Assembly: GCA_029266575.1 (NCBI GenBank)
Contig: JAQSWP010000036.1
Coordinates: 1 to 36,531 of the forward strand
From: Alphaproteobacteria bacterium
GTDB lineage: Bacteria; Pseudomonadota; Alphaproteobacteria; Reyranellales; JAQSWP01
DNA: 36,531 bases
Reading direction: 5' to 3'
A program made the position numbers and the translations under genes. The notes under the pieces are model-generated. The model saw only the letters and a program-made list of their open reading frames with translations. It made no database searches and was not told where the DNA came from. This document shows positions 15,240 through 23,494 of the stretch, piece by piece (the first letter of the stretch is position 1; each line of letters starts with the position of its first letter).

Positions 15240-16226
15240 CTACTGCTCGATCTTGACGTTCGCCTTCTTCACCACCTCACCCCACTTTACTTTTTCGGCG
15301 CGGATAAAGGCAGCGAACTCTTCGGGCTTGCTGGCAACCACCGTCAGGCCGCCTTTCTCGAGCCTTTCCCTGACGTCAGGCGCGTTCAGCGCCTTGATGA
15401 TGGCGGCGGAAAGCTGGTCGACCACCGGCCGGGGCGTCGCCTTGGGCGCGATGAAGCCGAACCAGGCGGTGGCGTCAAAGCCCTTGACGGTGTTGGCAAC
15501 GGGCGGAATTTCCGGCGCCATCGGGTTGGGCTTGAGCGAGGTGACGCCCAGACCTTTAAGCTTGCCGGCTTTCACATGCACGATGCCGGTCGGCAGGTTG
15601 TCGAACATCGCCTGCACCTGGCCGCCCAACAGATCGTTCAGCGCCGGACCGCTGCCCTTATAGGGCACGTGCTTGATGTCGGCGCCGGTCAGCGCCTTGA
15701 ACAACTCGCCGTTGAGATGCCCCGTCGAGCCCGCGCCCATCGAGGCATAGGCGATCGAGCCGGGCTTGGCTTTGGCCAGCGCGATGAACTCCGCCAGGGT
15801 GTTGGCGGGAACCGAAGGGTGGACGAGCAGGATATTGGGCGTGGTGCCGGCCAGCGATAGCGGCTGGAAATCCTTCTCCACGTCGTAGGGCAGATCCTTG
15901 TAGAGCCATTGATTGATCGCCAGCACCGAGGACGGGGCGATGGCGATGGTGTACCCGTCCGGCTTGGCGCGGGCGACGAACCCGGTGCCTAGCGCGCCGT
16001 TGGCGCCGGGCTTGTTCTCGACCACCACCGGCTGGCCGAATTGCTCCTGCATCTTCTGCGCCACTTCGCGCGCTACGATGTCGTTGGTGCCGCCCGGCCC
16101 ATACGGCACCACGATGGTGATGGGACGGTCGGGGAATTTCTGCGCCAATGCCGGGGTGACGATTGCCGGTGTGGCGAGGACGGCCAGCGATACGGCGCCG
16201 GCGGCGATGAACATTCTGCGCAACAT
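15240..16226 (-). CDS. tctC: Tripartite tricarboxylate transporter substrate-binding protein (TctC/Bug family)
   Basis: A 328-residue periplasmic binding protein of the Bug family. It has a signal peptide (residues 1-29, TPALA-QKFPDRP), then PITIVVPYGPGGTNDIVAR, GANGALGTGFVARAKPDGYT and HVPYKGSGPALNDLLGGQVQ, all hallmark Bug segments. It captures an organic acid or amide and presents it to the TctAB membrane pair, encoded just upstream. The track ORF (to 16670) is over-long; ATG 16226 has GGAGG seven bases before it. The gap to tctA is 29 bases. Confidence 0.93.
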   Translation of the reverse strand: MLRRMFIAAGAVSLAVLATPAIVTPALAQKFPDRPITIVVPYGPGGTNDIVAREVAQKMQEQFGQPVVVENKPGANGALGTGFVARAKPDGYTIAIAPSSVLAINQWLYKDLPYDVEKDFQPLSLAGTTPNILLVHPSVPANTLAEFIALAKAKPGSIAYASMGAGSTGHLNGELFKALTGADIKHVPYKGSGPALNDLLGGQVQAMFDNLPTGIVHVKAGKLKGLGVTSLKPNPMAPEIPPVANTVKGFDATAWFGFIAPKATPRPVVDQLSAAIIKALNAPDVRERLEKGGLTVVASKPEEFAAFIRAEKVKWGEVVKKANVKIEQ

Positions 16227-16255
16227 GACAGCCTCCTTGGTTTTGCTTTTCACGA

Positions 16256-17755
16256 TTACTCCTGGAACGCGGTCTGGCGCTGGCGGCGCACGGCCGGCAG
16301 CACGGTGATGACGAGCAGCAGCAGGGCGATGGCCAGCACGCCGGCGCTGATCGGACGGGTGAGGAAGACGCTGCCATCCCCATCGGCGAGCGACAGGGCG
16401 CGACGGAAATTCTCCTCCAGCAGCGGGCCCAGCACGTAGCCCAGCACCAGCGGCCCGGCCTCGAAGCCGAGCGCGGCCAGTATGAAGCCCAGCAAGCCGA
16501 ACGCCGCCAGCAGGTAGAGATCGAAGGTGTTGTTGTTGACGCTGTAGACGCCGATGCAGCACAGCAGCAGGATGACCGGGAACAGCACGCGATAAGGCAC
16601 CAGCAGCAACTTCGCCCAGATGCCGACCAGCGGCAGGTTGATCACCAGCAGCATGAGATTGCCCAGCCACATGCTGGCTATGACGCCCCAGAACAGATCG
16701 GGCCGGTCGTCGATCAAATTGGGCCCCGGTGTGACGCCGCGCAGGATCAGCGCGCCGGCCAGGAGCGCCATCACCGCGTTGGCGGGTATGCCAAGCGTCA
16801 GCATGGGAATGAACGAGGTTTGCGCGCCGGCATTGTTGGCCGATTCGGGCGCCGCCACGCCTTCGATGGCGCCGTTGCCGAAGCGAGTCGGATCGCGCGC
16901 GATGCGTTTTTCCAGCGCATAAGCGGCGAAGGAACTCAAGATGGCGCCGCCGCCCGGCAGCACGCCCAGCAGCGAGCCTAGTGCGGTGCCGCGCCAGATC
17001 GGCCCCACCGAGCGGCGCATGTCCTCGCCGCTGGGCCAGGGTTTGTCGAGCTTGTCGGCCACCAGCGCCCGGCTTTGCGCGCCGTTGATGTTGCGCAGGA
17101 TCTCGGCGATGCCGAACAGGCCCATGGCGACGACGACAAAGCCGATCCCGTCGTAAAGATCGGGCAGGCTCAACGTCATGCGCCGCGTGCCGACTTCGGG
17201 ATCGGTGCCAACCAGCGACAGCAGCAGGCCCAGCACGGTCACGGCGAAGGCTTTCAGCAGCGAGCCTTGCGCCAGCACCATGGCGCCGACCAGACCCAGC
17301 ACCATCAGCGCGGTGTATTCGACGGCGGAGAAGGATTGCGCCATCGAGATCAGTGGCGGGCTGAACAGCGCGATCAGCACGGTGGCGACGCAGCCGGCGA
17401 AGAACGAGCCGATGGCGGCGATGGCCAGCGCTTTACCCGCCCGGCCCTGGCGCGCCATCTGGTAGCCGTCGATGCAGGTGACGACGGAGGAGGCTTCGCC
17501 CGGCAGGTTGAGCAATATGGCCGCGGTCGAGCCGCCGTATTGCGCGCCGTAGTATATGCCGGCCAGCATGATCAGCGCCGAAGTCGGATCGAGGTGGTAG
17601 GTGGCCGGCAGCAAGATGGCGATGGTGGCGACCGGCCCCAGGCCCGGCAGCACGCCGATCATGGTGCCGACCAAGGTGCCGACGAAGCAGGCCAGCAGAT
17701 TGCCGGGCGCGAAAGCGGTCTGGAAACCCTGCAGCAGTCCCTCAAGCCCGCTCAT
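16256..17755 (-). CDS. tctA: Tripartite tricarboxylate transporter large permease (TctA)
   Basis: A 499-residue integral membrane protein. Family markers include GTMIGVLPGLGPVATIAILLP, GIYYGAQYGGSTAAILLNLPGEA, a matching second half (GSLLGVLPGGGAILSSFAAY, then APESANNAGAQTSFIPMLTLGIP) and AALGFEAGPLVLGYVLGP. TctA is the larger membrane subunit that moves the solute delivered by TctC. The 699-residue track ORF starts far upstream inside tctB and ALDH; ATG 17755 overlaps the tctB stop as ATGA, which fixes the true start. Its length fits the family norm of about 500. Confidence 0.95.
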   Translation of the reverse strand: MSGLEGLLQGFQTAFAPGNLLACFVGTLVGTMIGVLPGLGPVATIAILLPATYHLDPTSALIMLAGIYYGAQYGGSTAAILLNLPGEASSVVTCIDGYQMARQGRAGKALAIAAIGSFFAGCVATVLIALFSPPLISMAQSFSAVEYTALMVLGLVGAMVLAQGSLLKAFAVTVLGLLLSLVGTDPEVGTRRMTLSLPDLYDGIGFVVVAMGLFGIAEILRNINGAQSRALVADKLDKPWPSGEDMRRSVGPIWRGTALGSLLGVLPGGGAILSSFAAYALEKRIARDPTRFGNGAIEGVAAPESANNAGAQTSFIPMLTLGIPANAVMALLAGALILRGVTPGPNLIDDRPDLFWGVIASMWLGNLMLLVINLPLVGIWAKLLLVPYRVLFPVILLLCCIGVYSVNNNTFDLYLLAAFGLLGFILAALGFEAGPLVLGYVLGPLLEENFRRALSLADGDGSVFLTRPISAGVLAIALLLLVITVLPAVRRQRQTAFQE

Positions 17756-18213
17756 GGCAGGAACCATGACGGCCAGAGCGGCACGTTGATCTTCAACGCC
17801 ACAATGAAGAGCAGGCTGGCAGCGGTGGCGATGGCGGCGGCGATGACCAGCGCCTCGCGCCAGCGGAAATCGCGGCCCGCCGCCGCCGCCAGCAACAGCA
17901 GGGCAAAGGCTGTGAGCGCAAAACCCGCCGGCCGCAGCAACAGGGCGAACAGCACGATGGCGCCCAAAATCAGCAGCAGCGGCCGCAGCACTCGCCAGTC
18001 GAGCGTCAGGGACGGTATGCTGCCGAGCATCGACTTCAGCGCGATCAGCACGCCCAGCCCAACGAGAAGACGCGCCAGCCAGGTCGGCAGGAAGCCCGGC
18101 CCCATGGCGGCCACCGCCCCCATGCGCGTATTGGCCAGCAGCACAAGCGCGATCGCGCCAATGGCGATGCAGAACAGGCCTGCCCAAAGATCCCTTGCCG
18201 CGAGGCGCTGCAT
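17752..18213 (-). CDS. tctB: Tripartite tricarboxylate transporter small permease (TctB)
   Basis: A 153-residue membrane protein with four or five hydrophobic segments (LWAGLFCIAIGAIALVLLA, LLVGLGVLIALKSML, LLLILGAIVLFALLL, GFALTAFALLLLAAAA, ALVIAAAIATAASLLFI). The GPGFLPTWLA segment after the first helix is typical of TctB. ATG 18213 has GAGGG upstream, partly within the end of the ALDH gene; the track start at 18246 would overlap ALDH by 22 bases and has no ribosome site. It is coupled to tctA through ATGA. Confidence 0.88.
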   Translation of the reverse strand: MQRLAARDLWAGLFCIAIGAIALVLLANTRMGAVAAMGPGFLPTWLARLLVGLGVLIALKSMLGSIPSLTLDWRVLRPLLLILGAIVLFALLLRPAGFALTAFALLLLAAAAGRDFRWREALVIAAAIATAASLLFIVALKINVPLWPSWFLP

Positions 18214-18224
18214 CGAGCCCGCCC

Positions 18225-19706
18225 TCACTGCCGCAACTGGATCCAAACACTCTTGCTCTTGAGATATTTCTCAAGCGCAATTGCGCCGAAATCCTTGCCG
18301 AAACCCGATTGCTTGTAGCCGCCGAAGGGCGAGCCGACGTCCAGCGAGCGGCCATAGGTGTTGACCCAGATCATGCCGGCTTCGATGCGACGGGCGGCCA
18401 TCAGCGCCTTGTTGATGTCGCTGGTGTGGACCGCGCCGGCCAGCCCGTAGATCGAATGGTCGGCCATGGCGAGGCCTTCTTCGACGTCGTCGAAGGTCTG
18501 CACCGCCAGCACGGGGCCGAACACTTCTTCTTCCACCACCGGCGAGCCGGCCTTCGACCGCACCACGGTGGGCTGGAAGAAGGCGCCCTTCTCCGTTTGC
18601 TCGCGCCCGCCGCCCAGCAGCACATCGTCGCCCGCCTGGCGGGTGCGATGGAGGATGTCGGCGATGCGATCGGTCTGCCTGGCCGAGATGATCGGCGCCA
18701 GGGTCGTGGCGAGGTCCCAGGTCGGGCCGGGCTTGGCGTCCCATAGCAGCGCCAGCACCTTGTCCAGCAACTGGTCGGCGATCTTGCGTTCCACGACAAG
18801 ACGCGAGCCGCAATAGCAGAGCTGGCCGGCATTGCGCGACACGCCCGACGCGATCGTGGCCGCAACCTGATCGAGGTCGGGAATGTCGGCGAAGACGAGT
18901 TGCGGACTCTTGCCGCCCAGCTCGAGCGACACAGGCTTCAGGCCGCTATTGGCGGCATCGATCATCACCGCCTTGCCGGTGGCGGTCGAGCCCGTGAAAG
19001 AGACGACACCGATTTTGGGATGGCGTACCAGGGGGGAGCCCGCTTCCTGGCCGTAGCCGACTACGACGTTGAACAGGCCGGCCGGCAGCCCCGCGTCGAT
19101 GGCCAACTCGGCCAGGCGCAAGGCGGTGAAGGGCGTCAGCTCCGAAGGCTTCAGCACCACGGCATTGCCGGCAGCCAGCGCCGGCGCGACCTTGGCGGTC
19201 GCCAACACCATCGGCACGTTCCAGGGCGCAATGGCGCCGACCACGCCATAGGGCTCGCGCATGGTCAGGCTGAAGACATCGTCGCGGGTCGGTAGCACCT
19301 GGCCCTCGATCTTGTCGGCGCATTCGCCATAGAAGCGGATCAGCTCGGCGGTGATGGCGACGTCGCGGATACGGGTTTCGGCGATGACGCGCGAGGAGGA
19401 CAGCGATTCCAGCCGCGCCAGCTCCTCGGTGTGCCGCTCGACCAGATCGGCCCAGCGCCGCAGCACAGCGCCGCGGCGGCGCGGCTCGCCGTGCGCCCAA
19501 TCGCTGGTCCTGAAGGCCTGCCAGCCGCTTTCCACCGCCTCGTCGACAGTGCCGGCATCGGCGCCTGCGAAACGCGCCGCGATATGGCCGTCGGACGGGC
19601 GCTGCACGGCGATCTCGCTGCCTTTGCCGATGACGCGCCGGCCGCCGATATAGGAATCGGTCGGCAGTTTCTCGAGATCGGGATCGAAAGCCTGAATGCC
19701 GTCCAT
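18225..19706 (-). CDS. NAD(P)-dependent aldehyde dehydrogenase
   Basis: A 493-residue ALDH-superfamily enzyme oxidising an aldehyde to a carboxylate. Catalytic residues are N163 (APWNVPMV), E262 (SLELGGKSP) and nucleophile C297 (GQLCYCGSR). Other family segments are FTGSTATGK and EEEVFGPVLAV, with the C-terminal GGYKQSGFGKDFG. ATG has AGGAGG upstream and lies 10 bases after the stop of the ThDP enzyme gene. A 2-oxo-acid decarboxylase-type ThDP enzyme next door would yield an aldehyde for this protein; the dehalogenase/ADH pair could supply another. The tct genes follow, in the same operon. Substrate range cannot be read from sequence. Confidence 0.94.
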   Translation of the reverse strand: MDGIQAFDPDLEKLPTDSYIGGRRVIGKGSEIAVQRPSDGHIAARFAGADAGTVDEAVESGWQAFRTSDWAHGEPRRRGAVLRRWADLVERHTEELARLESLSSSRVIAETRIRDVAITAELIRFYGECADKIEGQVLPTRDDVFSLTMREPYGVVGAIAPWNVPMVLATAKVAPALAAGNAVVLKPSELTPFTALRLAELAIDAGLPAGLFNVVVGYGQEAGSPLVRHPKIGVVSFTGSTATGKAVMIDAANSGLKPVSLELGGKSPQLVFADIPDLDQVAATIASGVSRNAGQLCYCGSRLVVERKIADQLLDKVLALLWDAKPGPTWDLATTLAPIISARQTDRIADILHRTRQAGDDVLLGGGREQTEKGAFFQPTVVRSKAGSPVVEEEVFGPVLAVQTFDDVEEGLAMADHSIYGLAGAVHTSDINKALMAARRIEAGMIWVNTYGRSLDVGSPFGGYKQSGFGKDFGAIALEKYLKSKSVWIQLRQ

Positions 19707-19716
19707 CGACTGCCTC

Positions 19717-21438
19717 CTAGCTGGTGCGCACGTAAACCGCTTCGCAAATGACGTTCAGCACCGCCTGGCGCTTCTCGGCCTGCACCGCGTGCAGCGCCCG
19801 CTTCAGCGCCGCCGGCAGCTCGGCCGGATCGCTGACTTTCTCGCCATAGCCGCCGGAAGCCTCGACCAGCTTCTCGTAGTCGGGCGAGGGTTCGAGGCAG
19901 GAGAAGGTCGGCTGGTTGTCCTTGGCGGCGTGGCCGTGCGGGTACATCGACAGAGTGGCGCGATGCACCGCCGCCCAGCGCGCGTTGTTGAACACGACGG
20001 TGAGGAACGGCAGCTCCATGGCGCGCGAGACGAAATGCGTCGGCGTAGGATTGCCGAACATGTAGGTGCCGTCGCCGACGCAGACCACGATGGTGGCGTC
20101 GGGCTTGGCGAGCCTGTAGCCTAGCGCCGCGCCCATGCTCCAGCCCAGGCCGCCGGCCGGGCTGTGCGAGAAATAGGTGCCGGGCCGGTCGAAGCTGACC
20201 TGCTCCAGCACCAGCGGATATTCGTTGATGATGATGGTGTCGCCGCTCTTGGCCTGTTCGATGCAGGTCGAGACCCATTTCGGTGTCATGATCGCCGGCG
20301 TCTTGAGATCGTCGGCTACCGGCTTCCACGACGGCTTCTTCTGGAACTCGCGCACGCGCTCGGCGCGTTCAGACAGCGCCTTCTCCGCCGTCGCCGCGCC
20401 CGCCAGCGTAGCAAGCGAGGCGGCCGGATCGCCGGTGATGGCGAGATCGGCCTGGAAGCCGCGGATCGGATAGCGCGCGAAGAGCGGATCCATGCCGATA
20501 TGCACGACCTTGCACGAGGCCGGCAGGTCGACCTGCTCGGGCAGCCACGGCACGTCGCTGTCGGCCACGATCACCAGGTCGGCATCCTTGAGGAACGGGT
20601 TGGGGTCGTAGCCGCAATGCATCGGGTGATCGTCGGCCAGGCACAGATAGCGCGGGCGATACTGCACCACCGGCACTTTCTGGCGCGTGGCGAAATCGGC
20701 CAGCGCGGTGTAGCTGGCAAGATCGCGACCGATATTGGAGGTGATGATCACAGGCTTCCTGGCCTGCGCCAGATAGTGCGAGGCCTGCGCCAGCGACTTG
20801 GGGTCGCCGTGCGGGGTGGCGGCGGGCGCGATGCTGGAGCTGACATCCAGTTTGTAGCCGTTCATGCCCGACGCCAGCACTTCGCGCGGCAGGGTGAGGT
20901 AGACCGGGCCCTTGGGATCGGACTGCGCCAGCGCGATGGCGCGATCGACCACGGTCTCCAGCTGCACGGGCTGGCGCAGTTCGTAATCCCATTTCACGAA
21001 CTCGCGCACCATGGCGCCCTGGTCGAACATCTCCTGCGCCCAGTTGATGTAGTTGTTGCGCCCGCCCAGCATGCCGGACTCGACAATGGGAGTACGACCG
21101 GCGGTGAACAGCACCGGCACGTTCTGGCGCGCGGCATTGATGATGCCGTTCATGGCGTTAGCGGTGCCTAAGCCCACATGCACCATCACCGCCTGCATCC
21201 TGCCGGTCGCCATGTAGTAGCCATGCGCCATGGCGATGGCGACGTTCTCGTGCGGCGCCAACACCGGGATCGGATAGGAGGCATTGCCGGTCTTGGCCTT
21301 GGAATAGGCCTCGATGATCGGCGGGAAATCCGTGCCGGCATTGCCGAAGATGTAATCGATGCCGCGACTCGACAGCAGCGACAGATAGGCTTCGGCAACA
21401 GTCTCTTCTGGTTCGGACACTGACATTTCCTTTTTCAT
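19717..21438 (-). CDS. Thiamine diphosphate-dependent enzyme (acetolactate synthase/decarboxylase-like)
   Basis: A 573-residue protein of the ThDP enzyme superfamily. The N-terminal PYR domain holds the glutamate that activates the cofactor (E64 in APHENVAIAMAHG); the middle domain spans about 200-350; the C-terminal PP domain has the GDG...NN metal/diphosphate motif (VGDGTYMF at 454-461, FNN at 483-485). The family includes acetolactate synthase, benzoylformate decarboxylase and oxalyl-CoA decarboxylase. No FAD-specific feature was recognised, so a 2-oxo-acid decarboxylase or C-C lyase is as likely as a ligase. ATG overlaps the stop of the acyl-CoA synthetase gene (ATGA). An aldehyde product passed to the adjacent ALDH is an inference from gene order. 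Confidence 0.88.
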   Translation of the reverse strand: MKKEMSVSEPEETVAEAYLSLLSSRGIDYIFGNAGTDFPPIIEAYSKAKTGNASYPIPVLAPHENVAIAMAHGYYMATGRMQAVMVHVGLGTANAMNGIINAARQNVPVLFTAGRTPIVESGMLGGRNNYINWAQEMFDQGAMVREFVKWDYELRQPVQLETVVDRAIALAQSDPKGPVYLTLPREVLASGMNGYKLDVSSSIAPAATPHGDPKSLAQASHYLAQARKPVIITSNIGRDLASYTALADFATRQKVPVVQYRPRYLCLADDHPMHCGYDPNPFLKDADLVIVADSDVPWLPEQVDLPASCKVVHIGMDPLFARYPIRGFQADLAITGDPAASLATLAGAATAEKALSERAERVREFQKKPSWKPVADDLKTPAIMTPKWVSTCIEQAKSGDTIIINEYPLVLEQVSFDRPGTYFSHSPAGGLGWSMGAALGYRLAKPDATIVVCVGDGTYMFGNPTPTHFVSRAMELPFLTVVFNNARWAAVHRATLSMYPHGHAAKDNQPTFSCLEPSPDYEKLVEASGGYGEKVSDPAELPAALKRALHAVQAEKRQAVLNVICEAVYVRTS

Positions 21439-23494
21439 TGACCACGCTCGACCAGCGCGTCGGCGATGACGTAAGCGCCGGCCGTTGCAGCCATTACCGG
21501 ATTGAGATCAACCGAGGCGATGGCGCCCTTGGCGCCGGCGACCAGGTCGGCAAGTTTCATCGCCAGCTGCGCCAGTGGCTTGAGCTCGTAACGCTTCTCG
21601 CCACGCACCCCCGCGAACAGCGGCGCGATCTGCAGCCGTTGCAGGGCGCGCAGCACGTCTTCTTCGGCGAAGGGATGGCGCAGCAGCACCGTGTCCTTCA
21701 GCGCCTCGACGTATTTGCCGCCGTCACCCAGCATCACCAGGGTGCCGAACTGCGGATCGAAGCGGGCACCGACCATCAGCTCGCGCCGCGCCGAGACCAT
21801 GGCAGCGGCGATGACGCCGTCGTTCTCCGCTTTCAGTTCGATCAGCCGGCCGGCGATGTCCTCGTAGGCCGACCGCGCGCCAGTGGGGCCGGTAATGCCT
21901 AGCCGCACCAGCCCGTATTCCGATTTGTGCGGGAAGCTGGCGGCGGAGCCTTTCAGCACGATGCGCCCGCCCAGAATGGTCAACACGGCGGCGGCATCGT
22001 CGGCATTGCGGCACAGGCGCTGCGGCACGATCGGCAGGCCGTGCTTCTCCAGCAGCTGCATGCTCTGCCATTCGCTGAGGAACTGGTCCTTGCCGGCGGG
22101 CAGCGAGACTTTCGGCAGATCGCGGACCTTGGCGACGGGCCGGCGCATCAGTTCGGCATGCGCGGCCAGTTGCCCAAGGGCTGCAATGGCGTCGCTGTCG
22201 TGCTGGAATGTGGGAATGCCTTCGGCGCGGAACTGGTCGGCGATCTTGGTTTGCGGCTGGGCGACGGCGATGGCCTTGCCGGTCTCGCGCATGAAGGCGG
22301 CCGTGTCGCGGGCGAAGGTGGGCGTGTCGTAGCCGGTGCCGGCGATCGGCAGCGAGATGAAGTGCACATCGGCGGCATCGCCTTCTGCCAGGATCGGCAG
22401 CATGTCGGAGAACAGCTGGCGAAATCGGGCAGTGCGGATTTCAATTTCTCCGCCGTCGCCGCCTCAAAGCGCGGCAAGGATAGACCGTTGGTCTCGGCCA
22501 GATCGGCCGCCATGACGCAGCTGGCGCCGGAATTGGAGATCGCCACCAGCCGGTGCGTGCGCGGCCGCCAACCCTTGAGATACAATTCGGCCGCATTGCA
22601 CAGCGCTCGTACGTCAGGCGCGCGCCAGATGCCCTGCTGCTCGAAGAAGGCGTCGATCACTCGGTCTTCGGTCGCCAGCGCGCCGGTATGCGAGGACGCG
22701 GCCGCCTGGCCCGCTGCCGAACGTCCCGCCTTCACCGCGATGATCGGCAGATCGCGTTCGCGCGCCACGCGGGCGGCTTCGATCAGCATGTCGGGATCGA
22801 GAATCGCTTCCATATAAAGAAGCAGCAGCTTGATGTCGGGGTCCTGCGCCACGGCGAGGGCGAAATCGGCGACGGTGAGATCGCTCTCGTTGCCGGTCGC
22901 ATGCGAGTGGCGCACGCCGATGCCGCGCTCGCGCAACAGCGCATAGGGCACCACGCTCATGGCCCCGCTCTGGCTGACGATGCCGATCGGCCCGTCCTGC
23001 GGCGGCACTTCGTTGAACATGGTGGCGAAGGAAGCCACCGCGCCCAGCGAGAAGTTCGCTATGCCCTGCGTGTTGGGACCGACCAGCCGCATATCGGCGG
23101 CGCGCGCCGTGTCGACCATGCGATCCTGCGCGGCACGCCCCTCGGCGCCGATCTCGCCGAAACCCGACGTCATGATCACGCCGATGCTTACACCCTTGGC
23201 GGCGCAGGCTTCGACGGCTTGCACCGCGGCCATGCCCGGCACGGCGATGATGGCGAGGTCGGGCGCTTCGGGCAGGCTTGCGATGGAGGAATAAGCGCGA
23301 TGGCCCTGGATCTCGTCGCGGTTGGGATTGATCGGATAGACCCGTCCGCGATAGCCGAAACGCTGCAGATAGGCGATGGGACGGCCGCCGATCTTGTGCG
23401 GGTTCTCCGACGCGCCGATCACGGCGATGGAGCGCGGCTGCAAAGCGGCCTGCTGCCAGTCCGACGCCATCGGCTTGCGGGCCGGCGCGTTCAT
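21435..23494 (-). pseudogene. Acetyl-CoA synthetase (ADP-forming)-like acyl-CoA synthetase, frameshifted
   Basis: The N-terminal part (from ATG 23494, overlapping the upstream stop as ATGA) encodes the CoA-binding and succinyl-CoA-synthetase-like domains: SIAVIGASENPHKIGG, GPNTQGIANF, GIVSQSGAMS, and the catalytic His in SSHTGALA. Near 22411-22422 the family similarity jumps to another frame, which supplies the rest, including the ATP-grasp domain (MQLLEKHGLPIVPQRL, GGRIVLKGSA, SVDLNPVM) down to 21435. The conserved NPxD stretch expected at this point is absent from all three frames, so a deletion of some 40-60 bases (not a multiple of three) fits better than a single-base error. The intact enzyme would form an acyl-CoA from acid, CoA and ATP. 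As read, the N-terminal frame runs on to a stop at 22148. Decay, or an assembly fault. Confidence 0.82.

Noticed and set aside
16227-16670. N-terminal extension of tctC in the 476-residue track ORF
   Set aside because: The extra part is an out-of-frame reading of tctA, and the signal peptide starts at 16226.
17756-18355. N-terminal extension of tctA in the 699-residue track ORF
   Set aside because: It overlaps tctB and ALDH in another frame; the ATGA overlap at 17755 gives the proper start.
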